A stretch of 7,923 nt of DNA from CAZRHH01 sp964599885 (GCA_964599885.1 CAZRHH010000110.1:1-7923); one strand, 5' to 3'. Positions 1 to 6,857 are shown, numbered from the stretch's first letter. Notes: a model not told the origin generated them from the sequence alone. Numbers and translations: made by a program.

Positions 1-1
1 C

Positions 2-1201
2 ATCGCCAGCGGCGTGATCGCCGCGCGCACGCTCGGCCCGTCGAGCCGCGGCGACCTGGCGTTGCTGCTGCTCTGGCCGCAATTGTTCTGCACCGTCGGC
101 AACATGGGCGTCGATCTCGCGGCGACGTATCTCAGCGCCAACCCCGCGCGACGCGCGAACGCACCGGCCACCCTGCTCACGATGGCGATCGCACAGAGCG
201 CGGCCCTCGTGCCGCTGTATCTGGTACTGATGCCGTTCGTCTTCGACGGCGCGCGTCTCACCGGCGCCGCGATGCTCATGGCGGCGCTGATCCCGCTGTA
301 CCTCGGCGGCGCCTACTGCGTCGCCGCGCTCGGCGGTATGCTCGACTTTCGCGCGTTCAACATCGTGCGTTTCGCAACGCCGGCGCTGTACGTGGTGGCG
401 ATCGTCGTGCTGGCGCTCACTGGCACGCTCTCGCCGATCACCGCCGCCGCCGGATTCGTCGTCGCCAACGGTATCGCCGACGCGCTGGCGTTCACGCTGC
501 TGTGCCGCAACGGGACGTTCGGCCGCCCCGACGTCACGCTCGCGAAGGCCGCGCTCTCGTACGGCGCGCGCGCACACATTGGGCGCCTCTCGCCGCAGTC
601 ACTGGGCGCCGATGCCATCGTCATCGCGCTGCTGCTCTCCTCGCACGACCTCGGGCTGTTCGTCGCCGCCGCCGCGTTTCTCGCCGCACCGCGCTTGCTG
701 ACGGCGTCGGTGAGCATGGTGGCGTTTCCGCAGGTGAGCGCGGCGCACGTAGCCGGCGAGCGCCCACGCCTGCGCGCGTTGTTCGCGCTGTACGTGCTGG
801 CCGCGACGCTGCCGGCGATCGCGCTGTTCACGCTGGCCGGCCCCATCGTCGCGTTGCTGTTCGGCAGCGAGTTCGACGGCGCCGCGCCGGTACTGCGTCT
901 GCTCGCACTGTCCGCGATGGCGATGTCGCTGCGTGCGTTCCCGCTCGAAGTGCTGCGCGGCGTCGGCCGCCCCGGCATCACCAGCATTGCCGAAGTTGCC
1001 AATTGGGCGCTGTTCTTCGTCGCCGTGCCGGCGGGCGTGGCGCTCGGCGGCCTCCAGGGCGCCGCCGCCGGTGTCGCCGTATCGAGCTTCGGCAGTCTTG
1101 CCATGATCGCGCTGTTGTCGCTCCGCAGCGGTGTCTTCACGCGCCAATCGACGCCGCATGCGCAGCCGCCCGGCGCGCTGGAGGCGACGCACACACCTTG
1201 A
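2..1201 (+). CDS. Polysaccharide flippase (Wzx/MATE-like oligosaccharide exporter), 5' end cut off by the window
   Basis: Likely flips lipid-linked oligosaccharide units across the cytoplasmic membrane. The reading frame is open to the left edge; residues before the first internal GTG (base 14) read I-A-S-G, continuing into VIAARTLGPSSRGDLALL. This matches the family's early 'ARxLGPxxRG' segment after the first helix, so the real start lies outside the window and only a few tens of residues are probably missing. Counting from the GTG at 14 (395 residues), hydrophobic segments lie near 13-39, 55-77, 85-108, 120-136, 141-163, 198-227, 253-284, 325-345 and 347-369. A YGARAHIG segment (183-190) and an LLFGSEFDGAAPVLRLL segment (281-297), both typical of Wzx-type flippases, are present. 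The C-terminal tail (about 375-395) is hydrophilic and proline-rich. Membership of the MOP flippase superfamily is well supported; the substrate is unknown. TGA stop at 1199-1201. Confidence 0.85.
   Translation: MASGVIAARTLGPSSRGDLALLLLWPQLFCTVGNMGVDLAATYLSANPARRANAPATLLTMAIAQSAALVPLYLVLMPFVFDGARLTGAAMLMAALIPLYLGGAYCVAALGGMLDFRAFNIVRFATPALYVVAIVVLALTGTLSPITAAAGFVVANGIADALAFTLLCRNGTFGRPDVTLAKAALSYGARAHIGRLSPQSLGADAIVIALLLSSHDLGLFVAAAAFLAAPRLLTASVSMVAFPQVSAAHVAGERPRLRALFALYVLAATLPAIALFTLAGPIVALLFGSEFDGAAPVLRLLALSAMAMSLRAFPLEVLRGVGRPGITSIAEVANWALFFVAVPAGVALGGLQGAAAGVAVSSFGSLAMIALLSLRSGVFTRQSTPHAQPPGALEATHTP
1180..1184 (+). promoter_or_regulatory. Possible Shine-Dalgarno (GGAGG) for the methyltransferase gene, poorly spaced
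   Basis: GGAGG sits inside the end of the flippase gene. It is 13 nt before a TTG (1198) that overlaps the flippase stop as TTGA, 22 nt before a GTG (1207) and 25 nt before the ATG at 1210. None of these spacings is ideal, so this site does not settle the start of the next gene. It may be fortuitous. Confidence 0.3.
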
Positions 1202-1209
1202 ACCTTGTG

Positions 1210-2016
1210 ATGATGCGCCCCCAAACAGTCAAGAACGCCGCGTGGAAGGCGCTTCGTCACTACGCCACCGCCGGTGACATGAAGTGCTTGCAGATGCTGC
1301 TGCCACGGCAGATGATGCCGACGCGCGACGCAGTCGACGCGTACTTGCGCGAACTGACCGAGTCGCCGGAACTGCTCGGCGCGATCGCCACGCCGGACAG
1401 CCGCCGCTACCACGCAACGATGCCGGCGACGATGACGGCGCGCGACCTGCTCGGCATGCGTCTCGCGATGCACGCGACCGGCAAGGGGCGCGCGGTGCTG
1501 CTCTATGTCGTCGCGCGCGTGTTGAAGCCGCGCGTTGTCATCGAAACGGGCTGCTTTAGCGGCTGGGACAGCGCCGTGCTGCTGCAAGCGCTCGACCGCA
1601 ATGGCGCGGGGCATCTCTGGAGCATCGATCTGCCGGCGAAGGTCGGCCAGTTCAGCCAGGTCGACCCACGGTCGGGCCTGCCCGACGGTGTCGCGACCGG
1701 CTTCCTCGTGCCGCCATCGCTGACGGGACGCTGGACGCTGATCGAGGGCAACGTCCGCGACGAACTGCCACCGCTGTTGCGTGAAATAGCGCCCGTCGAT
1801 CTGTTCCTGCACGACTCCGACCACAGCTACGCGCACATGATGTGGGAGTTCGCGACGGTGTTGCCGCACATGGCGCCCACCGGCGTCATGGTGGCCGACG
1901 ACATCGCCTGGAACACGTCGTTCTGGGATTTCTCGTCGGCGATGGGTCGCCCGTTCGTCATCCATCGCACGAATCCGAACGTCGGCGCGCTGTCGATCGC
2001 CGGAGGTGAGCGATGA
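1210..2016 (+). CDS. Class I SAM-dependent methyltransferase (Methyltransf_24-like), probable glycan O-methyltransferase
   Basis: Predicted soluble protein of 268 residues from ATG 1210. A Rossmann-fold SAM site is visible: motif I VVIETGCFSGWDS (109-121), acidic strand-2 end SID (138-140), and strand 4 DLFLHDSDHSY (197-207). An A-D-D-I segment follows at 229-232, after an amphipathic helix and a TGVMV strand. The HDSDHSY plus DDI arrangement is typical of the Methyltransf_24 group, often found in polysaccharide and antibiotic clusters, where such enzymes O-methylate sugars or related acceptors. The first ~95 residues are a helical, charged N-terminal extension without a motif I recognise. 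The start is uncertain: ATG 1213, GTG 1207 and TTG 1198 are in the same frame, and the frame is open far upstream only because of GC-rich shadowing of the flippase gene. The stop overlaps the next gene as ATGA. Acceptor unknown; a hydroxylase of the CmcI type is a less likely alternative. Confidence 0.85.
   Translation: MMRPQTVKNAAWKALRHYATAGDMKCLQMLLPRQMMPTRDAVDAYLRELTESPELLGAIATPDSRRYHATMPATMTARDLLGMRLAMHATGKGRAVLLYVVARVLKPRVVIETGCFSGWDSAVLLQALDRNGAGHLWSIDLPAKVGQFSQVDPRSGLPDGVATGFLVPPSLTGRWTLIEGNVRDELPPLLREIAPVDLFLHDSDHSYAHMMWEFATVLPHMAPTGVMVADDIAWNTSFWDFSSAMGRPFVIHRTNPNVGALSIAGGER
2002..2006 (+). promoter_or_regulatory. Shine-Dalgarno GGAGG fixing the start of the first GT4 gene
   Basis: GGAGG lies 6 nt before ATG 2013, inside the last codons of the methyltransferase gene. 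It selects the ATG of the ATGA overlap as the glycosyltransferase start over upstream alternatives. Confidence 0.8.
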
Positions 2017-3233
2017 GCAAGCGTCCCGTCCGCGTCGCGCATCTCGTCTCGCATCCGATCCCATACTTCGCGCCGCTCTACCGGGAACTGGCGACACGCC
2101 CGGAAATCGACCTGACCGTGTACTACTACTCCGACGCGACCGTGCGCGACTTTCACGACGCGGAGTTCGGACGCAGTGTCCGCTGGGAGACGCCGCTGCT
2201 CGACGGTTATCGCTCGCGGATCCTGCCGAGCGCAACGCGCACACCCGCGACGAGCAGCAGCGCGCGCGTGAACGTCGACGTTGTCCGCGAGATCGCCCGC
2301 CAGCGATACGACGTCGTCTGGGCGCACGGATACGCGCACGCGACGACGTGGGCCGCGTTCGCCGCTGCGCGTATCGGCGGTGCGCGCCTCCTGCTCCGCG
2401 ACGAACAAACGCTGCTGCACGATCGATCGCCCCTCCGTTCGACGGCGAAGGCGGCGGCGTTGCGCGCGCTCTTCAGCCAGGCTGGAGGGCTCTACATCGG
2501 CGAACAGAACCGGCGGTTCATGCTCGCGCACGGCGCCCGCGAAGATGCGCTGTTTCCGGCGCGCTACTGCGTCGACAACGCGTACTTCCGGGAACGCGCG
2601 GAGGTCTTGCAGCCGCGGCGCAGGCAACTACGCGCGCGATTCGGCGTGACGGGCGATGGACCACTCGTGCTGTTCGCCGGCAAGCTGATCGACAAGAAGC
2701 AGCCGTTGCGGCTAATCGAAGCCTTTGCGCGCGTGCGGGCGCAGCACCAATGCACGTTGCTGATCGCCGGCGACGGCCCGCAACGCGCGGCCTGCGAAGT
2801 TCTGATCGCCCGCCTCAACGTGCCCGATGTGCGCATCGCCGGCTTCCTCAACCAGTCGGAGTTGTCGGCCGCATACGCCGTAGCCGACGTCTTCGTGCTG
2901 CCATCTCGGCTGCATGAGACGTGGGGACTCGTCGTCAACGAGGCGATGAACTTCGGGCTGCCGATCGTCGTGTCGGACAAGGTCGGATGCGCCGCCGACC
3001 TCGTGCGCGCCGGCGAGAACGGCTACGTCGTGCGGCACGATGACACCCCCGCACTGGCGGATGCGATTGGTGCGCTCGTCACGGATCCGGCGAAGCGCGA
3101 AGCGTTCGGCCGACGAAGCGCCGCGTTGATCGAGGACTACAGCATCGAAGCGTGCGCGGATGGGATCGTCGCCGCCTGCACGGAACAGCGAGCAACGGAG
3201 AAGACATGGCACCACACAGCGCGCGCCGCCTGA
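2013..3233 (+). CDS. Glycosyltransferase, GT4 family (GT-B fold)
   Basis: Predicted retaining glycosyltransferase of 406 residues that moves a sugar from a nucleotide-sugar donor to a growing cytoplasmic glycan. The N-terminal acceptor domain contains SHPIPYFAPLYRELATRPEIDL (starting at residue 13) and a later FGRSVRWETPLLDGYRS stretch (52-68), a pattern shared by a subgroup of polysaccharide GT4 enzymes. The C-terminal donor domain runs from VLFAGKLIDKKQP (219-231, with the family's basic residues Lys224, Lys228 and Lys229). It continues through LLIAGDGP (249-256) and IAGFL (275-279) to the EX7E signature, Glu302 to Glu310, followed by AMNFGLPIVVSD (311-322). Length is normal for GT4. Its stop codon lies 28 nt inside the next gene, and its start shares ATGA with the previous one. 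The last dozen residues are polar and look unconserved, as expected for sequence that also encodes the next gene's start. Donor and linkage cannot be read from the sequence. Confidence 0.9.
   Translation: MSKRPVRVAHLVSHPIPYFAPLYRELATRPEIDLTVYYYSDATVRDFHDAEFGRSVRWETPLLDGYRSRILPSATRTPATSSSARVNVDVVREIARQRYDVVWAHGYAHATTWAAFAAARIGGARLLLRDEQTLLHDRSPLRSTAKAAALRALFSQAGGLYIGEQNRRFMLAHGAREDALFPARYCVDNAYFRERAEVLQPRRRQLRARFGVTGDGPLVLFAGKLIDKKQPLRLIEAFARVRAQHQCTLLIAGDGPQRAACEVLIARLNVPDVRIAGFLNQSELSAAYAVADVFVLPSRLHETWGLVVNEAMNFGLPIVVSDKVGCAADLVRAGENGYVVRHDDTPALADAIGALVTDPAKREAFGRRSAALIEDYSIEACADGIVAACTEQRATEKTWHHTARAA
3197..3200 (+). promoter_or_regulatory. Shine-Dalgarno GGAG fixing the start of the second methyltransferase
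   Basis: GGAG lies 5 nt before ATG 3206, within the 3' end of the upstream glycosyltransferase gene. It supports ATG 3206 over an in-frame ATG at 3152, which lacks comparable spacing and would add unrelated residues (MRGWDRRRL...). Confidence 0.75.
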
Positions 3234-3844
3234 GCATCGTCGCCAAGCAGGTGTACTATCGCGACGCCCGCATGGCGCCAGAACTCGCCGCGATCTACTA
3301 CGCGCACTTCGCCGGCGCGAAGACGATCCTCGACGCCGGCTGCGGCACGGGCGACTTTGGGCGGCTGCGCCCGTCGCCCGCGATCGAAGTACACGGCGTC
3401 GACGTCGACGCGCGAGCGATCGCCGAAGCGTCGCAGCACGAGCGTGCGGTGTGCGTCGATCTCGACCGCGCGCCGCTGCCATACGCTGACGCAACGTTTG
3501 ACGGCGTGCTGGCGAAGGACATTTTCGAGCACGTGCAGGATCCCGGCGAACTGGCGAGCGAGATCTGTCGCGTGATGCAGCCGGGCGGCGTGCTCGTCGC
3601 ATCCGTCGTGATGGCGCGGCCGCATCGCGTCTGGGCCGACTACACGCATCTTCGTGGTTTCACGCAGCGCTCGGCGCGGCTGCTGCTCGAAGACGCCGGC
3701 TTCAGGGTCGAAGCGGTGTGGCGCATGGGGCCGGTGCCGCTGTCGACGCGGCTCGGCGCCATCAAGCACATCCCGGCGCTGCTGCGCGTGCCGCTGTTCG
3801 ACGCCTGGTGGGGCGCGAGCTGGGAACTGCGAGCGCGCCGATGA
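3206..3844 (+). CDS. Class I SAM-dependent methyltransferase (Methyltransf_11-like)
   Basis: Predicted soluble methyltransferase of 212 residues. SAM-binding motif I is a textbook ILDAGCGTGDFG (41-52). The strand-2 acidic region is VDVD (65-68), followed by CVDLDRAPLPYADATFDGVL (83-102), where Asp85 would sit by the adenine. Post-motif KDIFEHVQDPGEL (104-116) leads to motif III MQPGGVLVASV (124-134). A WADYTHLRGFT element (143-153) follows; related W-x-D-Y-T-H-x-R-x-F-T segments occur in methyltransferases of polysaccharide clusters. The protein is unrelated in detail to the methyltransferase at 1210-2016, so two distinct methylation steps are likely. It overlaps the previous gene by 28 nt and the next by ATGA. 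The acceptor is unknown: a sugar hydroxyl, a lipid carrier intermediate or a small precursor are all possible. The family assignment is secure and the substrate is not. Confidence 0.88.
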   Translation: MAPHSARRLSIVAKQVYYRDARMAPELAAIYYAHFAGAKTILDAGCGTGDFGRLRPSPAIEVHGVDVDARAIAEASQHERAVCVDLDRAPLPYADATFDGVLAKDIFEHVQDPGELASEICRVMQPGGVLVASVVMARPHRVWADYTHLRGFTQRSARLLLEDAGFRVEAVWRMGPVPLSTRLGAIKHIPALLRVPLFDAWWGASWELRARR

Positions 3845-5016
3845 GCATGCAACGCGCCGGACGCGACGTCCGCACCAACGTGCTACTGCTGCGCGATGTG
3901 CCAGAACACGGATTGCTCTCCATGGAGCGCTTTGCCGACGAACTCCAGCGCGGGTTCGAGAACGACCGGCGCGTACGCATGCGCTCGACGACACTCCACG
4001 AATCTGCGCGCGCCGCCCGCCTGGGGCTGCGACGTGCGGACAGTTACGCCACGCGGTTCGTGCGCTATCCGCTCGCGGCAGCGCGGCAGAGCGCGGACGT
4101 GTACCACATCGTCGATCACGGCTACGGGCACCTGGCAGCGCTGCTGCCGCGCGAACGGACGATCACTTCGTGCCACGATCTGATGCTGTTGAAGGCGCAG
4201 GAGGGCGTTGCGGGATTCGTCCCGGGCCACGTCGCATTGGCGCGGTTTCGTTGGAGCACGTCGTATCTAAAGAGCGTCGCGCGCGTCGTCACGTGCAGCG
4301 AAGCGACGAAGCGCGATCTCGTGCGACTGCGCGGCGTCGCGCCGGATCGGATCAGCGTCGTGCCGTATGGCGTCAGTGCGGCGTTCCGGGCCATGTACGA
4401 GGAGACGCGCGCGGCACTCAAGGCGCAGATCGCGCCCGGCCGCGAGCATCTGCTCATGCACGTCTCGACCGGCGATCAATACAAGAACGTCGAGGGAACA
4501 CTGCGCGTGCTGGCGGCGCTCCGCCGGTCGGGCATGGACGTCGCGCTCGTGCGTGCGGGTATACCGCTGCGTGCCGAAGGGCGCGCGCTGGCAACCAAAC
4601 TCGGCATCGCAGATCGCGTGGTCGAATGCGGGCGCGTGAGCGATGCGCGGCTCGTGGAACTCTACAACGCCGCGGACGTACTGCTCTTCCCGTCGTTCTA
4701 CGAGGGCTACGGGTGGCCACCGCTCGAAGCGATGGCGTGCGGGACGCCCGTCGTCACGTCGGATTGCCCGTCGCTGCTCGAAGTGTGTGGCGATGCAGCG
4801 CTGTCCGCTCCGGCGCGCGATACGGCTGCGCTCGCGTCGGCTGTACGGGCGATTCTCGATTCGCGCGATCTTGCGTCGTCGCTCCGTACGCGTGGCCTTG
4901 AGCGCGCGCGGCGTTTCACGTGGAACAAGACGATCGCCGGTTTCGCCGAGGCGTACGCGTCCGTCGCCGACGGCGCGTCAAGCGTCTCGCAGGGAGAACG
5001 CGCATGTGCGGCATAG
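3841..5016 (+). CDS. Glycosyltransferase, GT4 family (GT-B fold)
   Basis: Predicted glycosyltransferase of 391 residues. N-terminal domain: VLLLRDVPEHGLLSMERFADEL (from residue 14), then DVYHIVDHGYGHLAALLP (86-103) and TSCHDLMLL (109-117), the latter the 'H-D' segment that ends the first Rossmann domain in many GT4 enzymes. VTCSEATKRDL (150-160) and ISVVPYGV (171-178) form the interdomain region. Donor domain: LMHVSTGDQYKNVEGTLRVL (205-224, Lys215-Asn216), ADRVVECGRV (257-266), and the EX7E signature Glu288 to Glu296 in FYEGYGWPPLEAMACGTPVV. This WPPLEAMACGTPVV form is the commonest GT4 signature, and the protein belongs to a different subgroup from the GT4 encoded at 2013-3233. ATG 3841 shares ATGA with the methyltransferase stop and has no strong Shine-Dalgarno (weak GGGA about 15 nt upstream), suggesting translation by coupling. 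ATG 3847 is an alternative start. Its 3' end overlaps the AsnB-like gene by 13 nt. Confidence 0.9.
   Translation: MSMQRAGRDVRTNVLLLRDVPEHGLLSMERFADELQRGFENDRRVRMRSTTLHESARAARLGLRRADSYATRFVRYPLAAARQSADVYHIVDHGYGHLAALLPRERTITSCHDLMLLKAQEGVAGFVPGHVALARFRWSTSYLKSVARVVTCSEATKRDLVRLRGVAPDRISVVPYGVSAAFRAMYEETRAALKAQIAPGREHLLMHVSTGDQYKNVEGTLRVLAALRRSGMDVALVRAGIPLRAEGRALATKLGIADRVVECGRVSDARLVELYNAADVLLFPSFYEGYGWPPLEAMACGTPVVTSDCPSLLEVCGDAALSAPARDTAALASAVRAILDSRDLASSLRTRGLERARRFTWNKTIAGFAEAYASVADGASSVSQGERACAA
4991..4996 (+). promoter_or_regulatory. Shine-Dalgarno AGGGAG fixing the start of the AsnB-like gene
   Basis: AGGGAG lies 7 nt before ATG 5004. This start leaves cysteine as residue 2, which the family needs as the N-terminal nucleophile, so the longer open frame beginning upstream is not used. 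Confidence 0.85.
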
Positions 5017-6857
5017 CGGGCGTCGTTGCCGACGGTGGGCTGGACGTGCGGCGCGCTGTCAGGGTGATGTGCGACCGGATGATCGCCCGCGGACCGGACG
5101 ACGGTGGCGTGATCGCCGGCACGCTCGGGACGAGTGCGTTTGCGCTGGGCAACCGGCGGCTCGCGATCATCGATCCGACGCCGGATGGCCATCAGCCGAT
5201 GATCGACGAGTCGCGCGGGGCGTCCATCGTCTTCAACGGCACGATCTACAACTACCGCGAGCTGCGCGAGGAACTGACGCGCGACGGCGAGCGGTTCGCC
5301 TCCGGGTGCGACACCGAAGTCGTGCTGAAGGCGTACGGGCGCTTCGGCGCGCGCTGCGTCGAGCGCCTCCAGGGCATGTTCGCGTTCGCGATCCACGATC
5401 CGGTACGCGGCGAGTTGTTCATGGCACGGGATCGGCTCGGCATCAAGCCGCTCTACTACTGGCACCAGGGCCCGTCGTTCGTGTTCGCATCTCAGGTCCG
5501 CGCCTTGCTCGCGACGGGCGCGATACCCCCAACGCTGTCGCGCGACGCCATGCGCTCGTACCTGGCGTACGGCGCCGTCAGCGAGCCGCTCGCCGCGATC
5601 GAGGGCGTCCGTGCGTTGCCGGCGGGTCACACAGCGACGTTGCGGGACGGCGCGCTGACGCTCGAACGTTACTGGAGCGTGCACAACGTCACGCAGCGCG
5701 CGTTAGGCCGCCCGGAGGCGGTGTCGGAACTCCGCGCGCGGCTCGATGAAACCGTCCGCGCACATTTGGTAAGCGATGCCCCGCTGGGCGTATTCCTGTC
5801 GGGCGGGCTCGACTCGTCGGTGCTGGCGGCGCTCGCGTCACGGCACGACGATCGTGTGCGCACGGTCTCGGTAGAGTTCGACGACCCGGCGTTCAGCGAA
5901 GCGCGGTACATGGAGATGGTCGCGCGGCACATCGGCAGCGAACACACGCGCGTCACGCTTCGTCCGGATGAACTGCGAGCCGATCTCGGTGGCGCGTTTA
6001 CTGCGATGGATCAGCCGACGTTCGACGGCATCAACACGTACATCGTCTCGCGCGCGGCCGCAGGTGCGGGCCTGAAGGTCGCGCTCAGCGGCCTCGGCGC
6101 GGACGAGCTGTTCGGTGGCTACGGCCACACCGGCCGTATCGCCTCGCTCGATGCGCTCCGCCGGCTGCCCGCGCCGGCGCGAGCGTTAGTCGGACGGGGC
6201 GCCGGGCTCGCGCCGAACGGGAACAGCGCGAAGCTCGCCGCATGGCTCTCGAACAGCGCCGGGACGGACGCGCACGGTCTCTTGCGACGGTTGTACCTGC
6301 CGGACGAAGTCGCGCGAATGACGGTCGACGCCCCAGCGCCGTCCGCGCTCAACGTGCGACCCGACCTCCCACTTCCCACTTCCCGGCGCCTAAGCACGGG
6401 CGCGCGCGATCTCGAGACGTACACGAAGAACGTGCTGCTCCGCGACACCGACGCCATGAGCATGGCGCACAGCCTCGAAGTCCGTGTGCCATACCTGGAC
6501 CACGCGCTCGCAGAGTGGGCGCTTTCGCTGCCGGCGTCGGTACGCGGCCGGCGGAAGTCGTTGCTGGTCGACGCGACGCGCGATCTGTTGCCGGCGGCGA
6601 TCTTCGAGCGCCGGAAGCAAGGATTCGTGCTGCCGCTCGCCCGCTGGATGCGCCACGAGATGCGAGACGAGATCGAGGCCGCGTTGCGGCACCCGCCGGA
6701 CGCGCTGGCGGCGATGATCAGCAAGGATGCGATGGGCGACATTTGGGACGAGTTCGCGCGGGACGGGCTGCGCTGGCTGCGGCCGTGGTCGCTCTACGCA
6801 CTGTGCCGCTGGACGGAGTCCGTATCGGAACAGAAGCTGGAGGAGTTTGCCGCATGA
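5004..6857 (+). CDS. Asparagine-synthase-family glutamine amidotransferase (AsnB-like), probable glycan-modifying variant
   Basis: Predicted cytoplasmic ATP- and glutamine-dependent amidotransferase of 617 residues. Class II glutaminase domain (about 1-215): Cys2 of MCGIAG (nucleophile once Met1 is removed), ARGPDDGG (28-35), GNRRLAIID (49-57, Arg52 in the glutamine-binding position), VFNGTIYNYREL (76-87), Asp103, and ARDRLGIKPLYY (141-152). Synthase domain: PLGVFLSGGLDSS (260-272, pyrophosphate loop), DGINTYIVSRAAAGAGLKVA (341-360), LSGLGADELFGGY (361-373), LLRDTDAMSMAHSLEVRVPYLDH (from 478) and RRKQGFVLPLARWM (536-549). Length and domain order match AsnB. Two substitutions stand out: Thr80 where E. 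coli AsnB has Glu76, and Leu364 where it has Glu348. Homologues in polysaccharide loci (for example WbpS-type enzymes) are thought to amidate uronic acids. That role is inferred here from context, and true asparagine synthesis cannot be excluded. It overlaps the upstream gene by 13 nt and the downstream gene by ATGA. Confidence 0.9.
   Translation: MCGIAGVVADGGLDVRRAVRVMCDRMIARGPDDGGVIAGTLGTSAFALGNRRLAIIDPTPDGHQPMIDESRGASIVFNGTIYNYRELREELTRDGERFASGCDTEVVLKAYGRFGARCVERLQGMFAFAIHDPVRGELFMARDRLGIKPLYYWHQGPSFVFASQVRALLATGAIPPTLSRDAMRSYLAYGAVSEPLAAIEGVRALPAGHTATLRDGALTLERYWSVHNVTQRALGRPEAVSELRARLDETVRAHLVSDAPLGVFLSGGLDSSVLAALASRHDDRVRTVSVEFDDPAFSEARYMEMVARHIGSEHTRVTLRPDELRADLGGAFTAMDQPTFDGINTYIVSRAAAGAGLKVALSGLGADELFGGYGHTGRIASLDALRRLPAPARALVGRGAGLAPNGNSAKLAAWLSNSAGTDAHGLLRRLYLPDEVARMTVDAPAPSALNVRPDLPLPTSRRLSTGARDLETYTKNVLLRDTDAMSMAHSLEVRVPYLDHALAEWALSLPASVRGRRKSLLVDATRDLLPAAIFERRKQGFVLPLARWMRHEMRDEIEAALRHPPDALAAMISKDAMGDIWDEFARDGLRWLRPWSLYALCRWTESVSEQKLEEFAA
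6367..6384 (+). repeat. Short tandem repeat, 7-bp unit (about 2.6 copies), inside the AsnB-like gene
   Basis: TCCCACT is repeated with a period of 7 bases, encoding residues about 455-461 (LPLPTS region) in a linker that looks unconserved, upstream of the conserved LLRDTD block. Because 7 is not a multiple of 3, loss or gain of one unit would frameshift the gene. With fewer than three copies it is probably inert. Confidence 0.6.
6839..6845 (+). promoter_or_regulatory. Shine-Dalgarno GGAGGAG for the third GT4 gene
   Basis: GGAGGAG ends 8 nt before ATG 6854, inside the last codons of the AsnB-like gene. It is the strongest ribosome binding site in the window and supports the ATGA overlap start. 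Confidence 0.8.

Noticed and set aside
502..1209. Long in-frame 5' extension of the first methyltransferase back to 502
   Set aside because: It would overlap most of the flippase gene. The extension is arginine-rich shadow sequence, and the recognisable protein begins only around 1198-1213.
313..2244. 643-residue open frame on the minus strand spanning the flippase and methyltransferase genes
   Set aside because: Arginine- and alanine-rich low-complexity translation with no recognisable motif. It is antisense to two genes with clear family motifs; long antisense frames are expected at this GC content.
185..3423. Four GCGATCGC palindromes (185, 815, 1381, 3416), resembling the HIP1 element of cyanobacteria
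   Set aside because: All four fall in phase as Ala-Ile-Ala codons (GCG ATC GCN), so codon preference explains them. None occurs in the second half of the window.
3654..4901. 415-residue plus-strand open frame in a different phase over the second methyltransferase and second GT4
   Set aside because: The translation is Arg/Ala/Cys-rich noise, whereas the competing frames show textbook SAM and GT4 motifs.
4707..5684. 325-residue minus-strand open frame across the GT4/AsnB-like junction
   Set aside because: No motif, biased composition, antisense to well-supported coding sequence including the catalytic Cys2 region.
5004..6857. Housekeeping asparagine synthetase
   Set aside because: Not excluded, but the substitutions Thr80 and Leu364 and the position inside a glycosyltransferase operon make a dedicated glycan or precursor amidotransferase more likely, so no asnB symbol is assigned.
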